Shown here: one piece after another, positions 7,784-15,046 of the stretch
Layout of the letters: each line of letters starts with the position of its first letter
How positions within the stretch are numbered: the stretch's first letter is position 1
Origin: JADGRA01 sp052143535
Lineage (GTDB): Bacteria > Myxococcota > Myxococcia > Myxococcales > Myxococcaceae
Assembly (NCBI GenBank): GCA_052143535.1
Contig: JBKQSS010000047.1
Coordinates: forward strand, 1-64,000
Reading direction: 5' to 3'
DNA length: 64,000 bases
Program-made: the position numbers and the translations under genes
Notes under the pieces: model-generated
Databases searched by the model: none
What the model saw: the letters and a program-made list of their open reading frames with translations, nothing else
What the model was told of the DNA's origin: nothing

Positions 7784-8911
7784 ATGACGACCGAACAAAA
7801 AGCAGTTGAACGCCTTTCGGTCGTGGACAGATTCCTTCCCCTGTGGATTCTCGCGGCCATCGGCCTAGGTCTCGCTTGCGGTCGCGCCTTTCCCGGGCTG
7901 CCCCATGCGCTCGACGCGGTGAAGGTCGCTGGGGTGTCGGTCCCCATCGCCATTGGGCTCTTCTGGATGATGTACCCGGTCCTTGCTCGTGTGCGGTACG
8001 GCGAGCTTTCCCACCTCAGAAAGCGTGGTCGTCTCCTTGCGACTTCGCTGGTTCTGAACTGGGTGGTGGGACCCTTCCTTATGTTCGCGCTGGCATGGCT
8101 CCTCCTGCCAGACCTTCCGCACTACCGCACCGGCCTCATCCTGATTGGCCTAGCGCGTTGCATCGCGATGGTTCTCATCTGGAACATGCTCGCTCGGGGA
8201 AGCGGAGAGGTGGCAGCGGTGCTCGTCGCCCTCAACTCGCTTTTCCAAATTGCCTTCTATTCTCTTCTGGGCTGGCTCTTCATCACTGTCGTCCCGACTT
8301 GGCTCGGCGCCGGCGGCGAAGCCTTTCACGTCAGTGTCTGGACCATTGCCAAGAGCGTGCTCCTCTTCCTCGGCTTGCCGCTCCTTGCCGGCGCTCTGAC
8401 GCGCACAATCGGCGAGCGAGCACGAGGCCGAGACTGGTACGAGAAGAAATTCCTGCCACGACTCGGGCCGACAGCGCTGCTCGCGCTGCTGTACACCATC
8501 GTCCTGATGTTCGCGATGCAGGGGGACCGCATCACGAGGCTCCCCGTAGACGTGGTCCGGATTGCCGTGCCGCTCCTCCTCTACTTCGTGCTGATGTTCG
8601 GTGGGTCGTTCCTGCTCGCCTGGCGCCTCGGCTTCTCGTACGAGGAGACGGCCTCGCTGTCCTTCACGGCGGCAGGGAACAACTTCGAGTTGGCCATCGC
8701 CGTTGCCATCGGCACGTTCGGCATTGCGTCGGGAGAGGCGCTCGCCGGCGTCGTAGGCCCGCTGATTGAAGTCCCCGCACTCATTTCACTGGTCTACATC
8801 TCGCTTTGGATGAAGGCGCGCCTCTTCCCGAAGAGTGGCGACGCAGTTCTGCCTCGGCGCGTTCGCGGCCTGACCCCCCACCCACCTTCCCCTCCCGAGG
8901 TGAGCAAGTGA
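7784..8911 (+). CDS. acr3: ACR3-family arsenite efflux permease
   Basis: A 375-residue, ten-helix arsenite carrier of the ACR3 (BART superfamily) type, which extrudes As(III) using the proton-motive force. Diagnostic segments are FWMMYPVLARVRYGEL, NWVVGPFLMFALAW, the conserved cysteine block GLARCIAMVLIWN, and FTAAGNNFELAIAVAIG near the C-terminus. The start at ATG 7784 gives the family-typical N-terminus leading into LSVVDRFLPLWI; the 29 codons before it have no family match. The stop overlaps the arsC GTG as GTGA. The last 20 residues (proline-rich) are non-conserved. Confidence 0.93.
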   Translation: MTTEQKAVERLSVVDRFLPLWILAAIGLGLACGRAFPGLPHALDAVKVAGVSVPIAIGLFWMMYPVLARVRYGELSHLRKRGRLLATSLVLNWVVGPFLMFALAWLLLPDLPHYRTGLILIGLARCIAMVLIWNMLARGSGEVAAVLVALNSLFQIAFYSLLGWLFITVVPTWLGAGGEAFHVSVWTIAKSVLLFLGLPLLAGALTRTIGERARGRDWYEKKFLPRLGPTALLALLYTIVLMFAMQGDRITRLPVDVVRIAVPLLLYFVLMFGGSFLLAWRLGFSYEETASLSFTAAGNNFELAIAVAIGTFGIASGEALAGVVGPLIEVPALISLVYISLWMKARLFPKSGDAVLPRRVRGLTPHPPSPPEVSK

Positions 8912-9444
8912 ACGCCGCTAAACGCTTCAAAGTGTTGTTCCTCTGCACTGGCAACTCTGTGCGGAGCATCATGGCGGAACACATCCTGAAGCGCCTCGGG
9001 GGCCACGGCTTCGAGGCCTACAGCGCCGGAGCTGACCCCAAAGGCGTGGTCGACCCGCTCACGCTGAAAATCCTTCACGACAAATTCCGCATCGACGCCT
9101 CCGGAGCACGGAGCAAGTCCTGGGATGAGTTCCGGAACATCGATTTCGACTTCGTCATCACGGTGTGCGACAGCGCGCGCGAGTCGTGCCCGGTGTGGCC
9201 CGGTCAACCTATCATCGCGCATTGGGGGCTCGAGGACCCGGCCGCATTCGTGGGCACGGCAAAGCAAAGGGAGCAGCTGTTCCTCAATGTGGCCACGCAC
9301 ATTTACCGAAGGATTCAAATCTTCACATCCTTGCCGCTGGCCAAGCTCGACCGTCTTCGCCTCGAGCGTCTCGTCAAGCGCATCGGAACCGACCCGGAAG
9401 CTGTTGCTTCGGAGGAGGAGGCTCTTGCAAAGCCGACGGGCTAA
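8908..9444 (+). CDS. arsC: Arsenate reductase ArsC, low-molecular-weight phosphatase type
   Basis: A 178-residue cytosolic reductase that converts As(V) to As(III), with the catalytic phosphatase loop CTGNSVRS (CX5R) near the N-terminus and the second conserved region VITVCDSARESCPVWPG, which supplies the resolving cysteines. This is the LMW-PTP-fold family reduced by thioredoxin or by mycothiol/glutaredoxin systems, not the E. coli glutaredoxin-only type. The C-terminal 40 residues extend beyond the minimal fold. GTG 8908 follows GAGGTGAG and overlaps the acr3 stop by GTGA, so production is coupled to the efflux pump that removes its product. Confidence 0.92.
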   Translation: MNAAKRFKVLFLCTGNSVRSIMAEHILKRLGGHGFEAYSAGADPKGVVDPLTLKILHDKFRIDASGARSKSWDEFRNIDFDFVITVCDSARESCPVWPGQPIIAHWGLEDPAAFVGTAKQREQLFLNVATHIYRRIQIFTSLPLAKLDRLRLERLVKRIGTDPEAVASEEEALAKPTG

Positions 9445-9500
9445 GCTGAGAAGGTGGGCCCAGCGTTGCAGGTCGTGGCCCTAAGAGGGGCGCCTCGTCT

Positions 9501-10510
9501 ATGGAAGTCCGAGTCGGCATCAATGGCTTTGGGCGGATGGGTCGCTTGGCGCTGCGGGCCGCCTGGGGGTGGCGCGATTTCGACTTCGTCCACATCAACG
9601 AGGTGAAAGGCGGCCCTGAAGCGGCAGCGCACCTATTGACGTTCGATTCGGTCCAGGGGCGCTGGGAGCGCGATGCGCGGGCCGAAGCGACGGCCATTTC
9701 GGTCGAGGGCCGTCGGATTGGCTTCAGCGCGTCTTCCAGTCTAGCTGAGGCGCCGTGGCGCGACGCTCGAGTGGACATCATCCTCGAGGCGAGCGGCAAG
9801 TTTCGGACGACTGCCCTTCTCGCGCCCTACTTTGAGCAGGGCGTCCGAAAAGTCATCGTCGCTGCCCCGTCAAAGAGGGCGCGTTGAACCTCGTGATGGG
9901 CGTCAACGACCACCTCTATCGCCCCGCAGAGCACCACGTAGTGACTGCAGCGTCGTGCACGACGAATTGTCTCGCTCCGGTTGTGAAAGTCCTCCACGAG
10001 GGAATTGGCGTCCGGCACGGAATCATCACCACAGTGCATGACGCCACCAATACCCAGTCGGTCGTTGATGCTCCGCAGAAGGACCTGCGGCGAGCCCGCG
10101 CAGCTGGGCTATCGCTCATTCCGACAACCACCGGGAGCGCGACCGCCATTGCCCTCATCTACCCTGAGCTCAAAGGCAAGCTGAACGGCATCGCGGTTCG
10201 CGTCCCATTGCTGAACGCCTCCTTGACGGACTGCGTCTTCGAGGTGTCCCGTTCCACGACGGTTGAAGAAGTCAACCGGCTCCTCAGGGGCGCTGCCGAA
10301 GGCCCTCTCAAAGGCATTCTGGGTTACGAGGAGCGCCCGCTCGTCTCGGTCGACTACAAGGGCGACGCTCGGAGCGCGATTGTCGATGCGCTGTCGACAA
10401 TGGTCGTTGACGAGACATGCGTGAAGGTCCTGGCCTGGTATGACAACGAGTGGGGTTATGCCAACCGGCTGGTGGAACTCATCCGCAAGGTAGCCTCAAC
10501 CCTGCCGTGA
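9501..10510 (+). pseudogene. ArsJ-associated glyceraldehyde-3-phosphate dehydrogenase, frameshifted
   Basis: In ars operons this GAPDH makes 1-arseno-3-phosphoglycerate from arsenate and glyceraldehyde-3-phosphate, which ArsJ then exports. The N-terminal NAD-binding part (VGINGFGRMGRLALRAAW) runs from 9501 and stops at 9887. The rest, including the catalytic ASCTTNCLAPVVKVL, TTVHDATNTQ and the C-terminal WYDNEWGYANRL, continues in the next frame. Alignment to the usual APVKEGALN segment shows one base missing in the CCCC run at about 9865-9868. No slippery site or Shine-Dalgarno element is present, so programmed frameshifting is unlikely. A sequencing error is possible. Everything else in both halves looks intact, implying a very recent lesion. 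It overlaps arsJ by GTGA. Confidence 0.85.
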
Positions 10511-11772
10511 GTGCGGTGAAGGCAAGCGAGGCTGTCCGCAATTATGCCGTCGTGACGGCCGCGTACTGGGCGTTCACGTTGACCGACGGCGCGCTCCGGA
10601 TGCTCGTGCTGCTCCATTTCCACGAGCTGGGGTACTCCCCGGTTCAACTGGCGTTCCTCTTTGTCTTCTACGAGTTTTTCGGGGTGGTGACGAACCTGGT
10701 GGGGGGGTACCTCGCCGCCCGCCTCGGCCTGAAGCTGACCCTTACCTCTGGGCTGCTTCTCCAGGTCTTTGCGCTCGGAGCTCTCGCTCTCGTTCGGCGC
10801 GACTGGGGCGTAGCCGTCTCGGTCGCGTACGTCATGGCAGCCCAGGCGCTGTCGGGCATCGCGAAGGACCTCACGAAGATGAGCGCCAAGTCTTACATCA
10901 AGGTTCTCGTCCCCGAGGACGCGCATGGGGCGCTCTTCAAATGGGTCGCGCTTCTCACTGGAAGCAAGAATGCGCTGAAGGGAGTGGGCTTTTTTCTTGG
11001 AGGGGTGCTCCTGACGCTTCTTGGCTTCGGCGGCGCTCTCTATGCGATGGCCGTCGCGCTGCTGGCCGTCTACGCGGCGACGCAGCTGTCCTTACCGGGA
11101 AACCTCGGACGTGCACGCGTGAAGCCGAAGTTCAAGGGATTGCTGTCGAAGAATCGCTCGGTCAACCTGCTTTCAGCGGCGCGGTTTTTCCTCTTCGGCG
11201 CGCGGGACGTGTGGTTCGTCGTCGGCGTTCCGGTTTTCCTGTACGACGTCATCGGATGGAGCTTCAGCGGGGTGGGCGCCTTCTTGGCACTGTGGGTCAT
11301 TGGTTATGGAGCTATCCAGTCGGTCGCTCCGCTGCTCATCGGTCGGTGGACAGGCGGCGCGGTCCCCGACGGGAAAAGCGCTGTCATCCTGGCTCTTTTG
11401 CTCGCGGTACTAACAGCTGCGACGGCGGTGGCCCTGCGGCAAGGTGCGCAGCCCCTCACCGTTCTCGTTGCGGGCTTGGGAGCATTCGGGGTGGTGTTTG
11501 CTCTGAACTCCTCTGTCCACAGCTATCTCATCCTCGCATACTCGGACGGGGATAAGGTCGCGATGAACGTCGGCTTCTACTACATGGCCAACGCTGGCGG
11601 CCGGCTCGTCGGGACACTTCTCTCCGGCATCCTATTCCAACTCCGCGGCGTTGGGGGATGCCTGTGGGGGAGCGCCCTGTTCGCGGTGGCTGCAGCGGTC
11701 ATCTCGATGAACCTTCCCCGTGCTTCAAGCGTGCTGCAACTCAAGGACGTCGCGGTCGAAGGCGCGGACTGA
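10507..11772 (+). CDS. arsJ: ArsJ, MFS exporter of 1-arseno-3-phosphoglycerate
   Basis: A 421-residue major facilitator that exports the unstable arsenate ester made by the adjacent GAPDH; outside the cell it breaks down to arsenate. ArsJ-typical segments are YWAFTLTDGALRMLVLLHFHEL, seen here as FTLTDGALRMLVLLHFHELG, then KDLTKMSAKSYIKVLVP, LTGSKNALKGVGFF and the late NVGFYYMANAGGRLVGTL. GTG 10507 overlaps the GAPDH stop; a second GTG lies three codons later. The stop codon (11770-11772) directly abuts the TA duplicated by IS copy 2, so the insertion spared the gene by a single base step but removed whatever followed it. Confidence 0.92.
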   Translation: MSAVKASEAVRNYAVVTAAYWAFTLTDGALRMLVLLHFHELGYSPVQLAFLFVFYEFFGVVTNLVGGYLAARLGLKLTLTSGLLLQVFALGALALVRRDWGVAVSVAYVMAAQALSGIAKDLTKMSAKSYIKVLVPEDAHGALFKWVALLTGSKNALKGVGFFLGGVLLTLLGFGGALYAMAVALLAVYAATQLSLPGNLGRARVKPKFKGLLSKNRSVNLLSAARFFLFGARDVWFVVGVPVFLYDVIGWSFSGVGAFLALWVIGYGAIQSVAPLLIGRWTGGAVPDGKSAVILALLLAVLTAATAVALRQGAQPLTVLVAGLGAFGVVFALNSSVHSYLILAYSDGDKVAMNVGFYYMANAGGRLVGTLLSGILFQLRGVGGCLWGSALFAVAAAVISMNLPRASSVLQLKDVAVEGAD

Positions 11773-11774
11773 TA

Positions 11775-12740
11775 GCGGGGGCCGGGTGAGTCGATCGCCG
11801 AGGTAGCAGTGCCCGCAATGGGGGCGATCAGTTTGACTATTGGCGATGTCATGGCTGGATGGGAAGCAGGGGCCTGGGAGGTGTCAATGCCGGCCCCGTA
11901 TTCAATAGACCTTCGCCTCCGCGTCATTGGGGCTTGCAAGCGCGGCGTCTTTACCGAATTGGAGGTCGCCGAGACGTTCAACGTCGGCGAAGCCACCGTC
12001 CGCCGATGGAAGCGTCGAGAGCGGGAGAGCGGCTCGGTAGAGCCGCTTCCCCACGGCGGTGGGGGGACACCTCTCATTGATGGCGAAGGCCTCGACCTTT
12101 TACGGCGAATCGTGCGTAAGAAGTCCGACCAAACCGCGCAGGAGATTCGCGATGCCTTCGTCGAGGACGCTGGCAGCGCGGTCAGCCGCTCGGCAACGGT
12201 CCGCGCTCTGGCCCGACTCGGCCTCACTCGAAAAAAAAGACCCTGACGGCCACCGAGCAGTATGCGGCACGAGTTCGACAGCTCCGCGACGTGCGCACGG
12301 CCGAGCGAAGCGAAACCGCGGTGCCGCCACCACGATGATTGGTGCGCTGGCCCTGGACGGGCTCCGGACGATGATGACCATCGAGGGCCCGACGACCGCT
12401 GACGTCTTCGAGGCATTTGTTGACCACATGCTCATCCCGGAGCTGAAGGAAGGCGACGTTGTCGTCCTCGACAACGTTGGGGCGCACAAGCCGGAGCGAA
12501 TTGCCGAGAAAATCCGTGCTGCCGGCGCTCACGTCATCTTCCTTCCACCGTACTCGCCCGACTTGAACCCCATCGAGCCCTGCTGGGGCAAACTCAAGGG
12601 AACTCTCAAATCCATCGGTGCGATCACGCGTCGCTCTCTGGACGACGCCATCGCCCACGGCATGTCTCTAATTACGCCCCAGGATGCCGCCGCCTGGTTT
12701 CGCCACTGCGGCTACGGCGGTCAACCCACGTGATCCCCGC
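11775..12740 (+). mobile_element. IS630-family insertion sequence, copy 2 (internally deleted)
   Basis: A 966-bp inverted copy of the element at 5495-6573, bounded by TA at 11773-11774 and 12741-12742 and with the same terminal repeats. It is shorter because 112 bp are missing between the codons for RQLR and the RAHGRAKRNRG segment (junction at about 12291). Together with copy 1 it brackets the ars operon in inverted orientation, a potential composite transposon or inversion substrate. Confidence 0.85.
11887..12733 (+). pseudogene. IS630-family transposase, catalytic Asp deleted
   Basis: The first frame from ATG 11887 encodes an intact helix-turn-helix domain and ends at 12246 just after an A8 run (12231-12238) identical in context to copy 1. 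The catalytic domain follows, but the 112-bp deletion removes the first Asp motif (FLDESG) and, not being a multiple of three, leaves the remainder in a third frame. The second Asp (VVLDNVGAHKP) and Glu (DLNPIEPCW) motifs remain readable. This copy cannot make active transposase but its ends could be moved by copy 1. Confidence 0.85.
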
Positions 12741-12881
12741 TATGAGTTTCCAGTTCCCCTTTGTAACGAAGGTGTGTCATCGGCACGTGTCGATTGGCCA
12801 TCTCCTACGAGCCTTCCAACAACATCGAAACAACCTAGTTTTCCGGAATCATCAAAAGACGCTCAAAAGGGGCTCCGAACC

Positions 12882-13322
12882 GTGAAGAACCTGCGTCACG
12901 CGCTTCTCGCGCTCACAGTCGCGGTGTCGGCGTTTGCCGGGGCTCCGGTCTTAGTCACTGGTGCCGGCTCGACTTTCATCACGCCGATGTTCTCCAAGTG
13001 GTTTGCCGAATACGGCCGGCTGCATCCTGACGTTCAATTCAGTTACCAATCCGTCGGCTCGGGCGCCGGTGTGCGGGACGCGCTCGAGCGCAAGATCGAC
13101 TTCGGTGCGAGTGATGCACCGTGCGCCGCGCTGCGAAATCCAGCGCGCCAGCCATCCACGCCGCGTAGCCCGGATGGGCCACTTGCCCCCTCGTTGGAGA
13201 ACACTACGAGCACGCCCAGCATCGTTATTGCCACCCAAGCACCGCCGCAAACCGCAACAACGAGGCGGTCGCATGCTGGGTCAATCAGCTGGACGCCCCG
13301 AGCGATGCCGAAGGCTCAGTAG
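12882..13322 (+). pseudogene. Truncated phosphate-binding protein PstS
   Basis: The GTG at 12882, with AAAAGG upstream, starts a signal peptide (LALTVAVSAFAGAPVLV) and the first 60 or so residues of a PstS-type periplasmic phosphate-binding protein: GAGSTFITPMFSKWFAEY, FSYQSVGSGAGVRDAL and KIDFGASDAP. From about 13120 the similarity ends abruptly and the frame continues in low-information sequence to 13322, so roughly three quarters of the protein is missing. PstS genes occur inside arsenic islands, where a phosphate-selective binding protein may limit arsenate entry. The frame converges on and overlaps the sterol-reductase-like gene by 7 bp. Confidence 0.7.
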
Positions 13323-14401
13323 AGGCCCGGAATGATGCGGTATGGCACACGGCGGCAGTACTCGGTCCAGAGACCCCCGTACTTGGCCGCGCACCGCTTG
13401 TCATCGTCCGCCTGTCGGGGGAAAAGCAGCGCGACGTAATAGGCAGGATAGAGCCATGGCCATGGGTCAAGCGGCCAGCCGAGTGCCAGCGTCAGCCCGA
13501 CGGCCATGAGAATTTCCCCCAAGTAGTTGATGTGCCGCGATAGACGCCAGAAGCCGCTGCAGAGAAGTCGATGGGACCCGTCGGAAACGGCCACCGGTGC
13601 CAAAAACCCAAAGAGCTTCGTGTCTGGGTTCGTCTTGAAGAGGAATTTTTGAAGGTTCGCTCCGCGGGACAGTCCCCATCCAGCGAAGAAGACCAGGGCA
13701 TCGACGACGAGGAGCGAAACAGGCGTGTGCGGGTTGGGTTTGTCTCCGACCGACCAGAGACCGATGCAATAGAAGTAGGGATAGAAGGCGATGCATCCCC
13801 AGCCGAGCTTGAACCCGACACGTTCGGCGACGAAGTCGTAGGTGTAGAGGTGGACTTCCTCGAAGAAGAGGTACTCGCAGACGAAGAAGGTAAAGAGCGC
13901 CACGTACACGAAGACACCCGGTGAGACCTCCCCTGGGTGTGCGAGTGCTTGGTGCGCCGCGAAGGACAGCACGTTGAGTTCGAGCTGAATGGCGCCGATG
14001 AGATAGAGGTACATCTTCGCGTCGACCAACGTCTCGCCCCTTCGACTCAACCACTGCGGGTTCTCGCGGCGCCCCAAAAAGAGTGCCGCCAACAAGGGTT
14101 CCCCCGACTTGGGTGCACCGAGGACGATACCGAAGGTAAACAGCAGGCCTAGGACGCACGCGCCGGCGAGTCCCTCCCATCGGTGCTGCCAGAAAAAGTC
14201 CCATGGAAGTACGCCGAGTCCGGCGGCACTGCCGTACAACGCCAGAATGACCGCGAGAACGAGGAGCCCGTTGAGCCGATAGCGCAGCGGCTTCCCGTCA
14301 GTGCCCCGCACATACCCCGTCACATGGCGCGCGGGGAGCACAACGTGGAGCGCGAGAATGAGCGCATAGACAATCCAGGGCGCGAAGAATCCGGTGGTCA
14401 T
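13316..14401 (-). CDS. ERG4/ERG24-family membrane reductase (sterol reductase-like)
   Basis: A 361-residue polytopic membrane protein of the ERG4/ERG24 family, whose eukaryotic members reduce sterol C14 or C24 double bonds with NADPH. The C-terminal signature is clear: LFGFLAPVAVSDGSHRLLCS region, WRLSRHINYLGEILMAVG, PWPWLYPAYYVALLFPRQ, DDKRCAAKYG and finally YCRRVPYRIIPGLY. The NADPH-contacting R-x-x-x-Y region and the terminal RIIPG are conserved. Bacterial members occur in Coxiella and some myxobacteria; whether this cell makes or only modifies sterols cannot be told. I chose ATG 14401, where the membrane domain begins, over longer frames. An SCP2-like sterol-carrier protein lies about 0.6 kb beyond its start. 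Confidence 0.8.
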   Translation of the reverse strand: MTTGFFAPWIVYALILALHVVLPARHVTGYVRGTDGKPLRYRLNGLLVLAVILALYGSAAGLGVLPWDFFWQHRWEGLAGACVLGLLFTFGIVLGAPKSGEPLLAALFLGRRENPQWLSRRGETLVDAKMYLYLIGAIQLELNVLSFAAHQALAHPGEVSPGVFVYVALFTFFVCEYLFFEEVHLYTYDFVAERVGFKLGWGCIAFYPYFYCIGLWSVGDKPNPHTPVSLLVVDALVFFAGWGLSRGANLQKFLFKTNPDTKLFGFLAPVAVSDGSHRLLCSGFWRLSRHINYLGEILMAVGLTLALGWPLDPWPWLYPAYYVALLFPRQADDDKRCAAKYGGLWTEYCRRVPYRIIPGLY

Positions 14402-14554
14402 TGATGGGCGCCCAAAGCACGGCTTTCGGTGGGAATCGACCTCGTGTCCGAGGCCTTCAGACCAATCCGCCCTTCTGAGTGCCGGCGGCCGGCCCCGCAC
14501 CGGGCGAGGGGCCCTCAAGCTCGAAAAAATGCTACCTATGCTGCTACCTTTGAG

Positions 14555-14626
14555 TGGGCGCACCAGGTTTCGAACCTGGGACCCCTGCCGTGTGAAGGCA
14601 GTGCTCTACCGCTGAGCTATGCGCCC
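14555..14626 (-). tRNA. tRNA-Val (anticodon CAC)
   Basis: The minus strand folds into a full cloverleaf: a 7-bp acceptor stem GGGCGCA/TGCGCCC, D arm GCTC...GAGC, anticodon stem CTGCC/GGCAG around loop TTCACAC, a 5-nt variable region and T arm CCAGG-TTCGAAA-CCTGG. The anticodon is CAC (valine, GUG codons). The discriminator is A and CCA is not encoded. Confidence 0.93.
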
Positions 14627-14675
14627 CGCTGCGCTCCTGCAAGGGCGGCATGAGTGCCAAACACCTCTCCCCGTG

Positions 14676-14960
14676 TCAATCCCGTTTCGGCACCGCGGCT
14701 GAAAGACGCTCATCGAGCTCCCGTGCTCTCCGCTTGAGCCCGGAAAGCGCCTTTCCGAGCGCTTTGAACTCGCTTTTCGATGCCATTTGCAAAGCGCGCA
14801 TGACCTCCTCCTGACTGCGGTCGAAGGCCCGCTTCCCGCGTTGCACCCTTCCCAAGGCCTCGGCTACCGCTTGCGCTCGCCTGTCGTCCGCTTGGAGGAA
14901 ATCCATCGTCCGACGAGAGAGGTTGAAGGCCTGTTCGCGTAGCTTCTTTCGCATCCCCAT
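14676..14960 (-). CDS. Small helical protein, hypothetical
   Basis: A 94-residue, Arg/Lys/Glu-rich protein predicted to be entirely helical, from MGMRKKLREQAFNLSRRTMD to a C-terminal KALSGLKRRARELDERL heptad-like stretch. GAGGG precedes the ATG by nine bases. It follows the SCP2-like gene on the same strand and may share its transcript. I do not recognise a family; phasin-like or regulatory coiled-coil proteins have this look, but there is no specific motif. Confidence 0.55.
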   Translation of the reverse strand: MGMRKKLREQAFNLSRRTMDFLQADDRRAQAVAEALGRVQRGKRAFDRSQEEVMRALQMASKSEFKALGKALSGLKRRARELDERLSAAVPKRD

Positions 14961-15005
14961 GAGCCGTAACCCTCGAAGGCCCTCACTTACCCTATCCGCA
15001 ACTGC

Positions 15006-15025
15006 CCCGGGGGCGCGCCCCCGGG
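15006..15025. repeat. 20-bp perfect GC palindrome between two genes
   Basis: CCCGGGGGCG is followed immediately by its own reverse complement. It lies between the stop of the SCP2-like gene and the start of the small helical protein. It could form a hairpin that slows polymerase or protects the upstream mRNA; there is no T-run, so it is not a standard intrinsic terminator. Confidence 0.5.
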
Positions 15026-15046
15026 ACCCATGTCCGCCGGAAGGGC

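Noticed and set aside
9884..9890. In-frame TGA of the GAPDH as a selenocysteine codon (selA is present)
   Set aside because: The homologous continuation is in another frame, so read-through of TGA would not restore the protein; a base is missing instead.
9860..9890. Programmed frameshift in the GAPDH gene
   Set aside because: There is no slippery heptamer, stem-loop or internal Shine-Dalgarno, unlike the A8 run in the transposase.
5493..12742. Composite transposon with direct target repeats at its outer ends
   Set aside because: Only TA and the shared context CTGA/TGAGTT are found and these also occur at the inner ends, so the evidence supports two independent insertions at least as well.
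1..14554. Integrative element attached at tRNA-Val
   Set aside because: No second copy of the tRNA 3' end and no integrase gene is visible in the left 14 kb.
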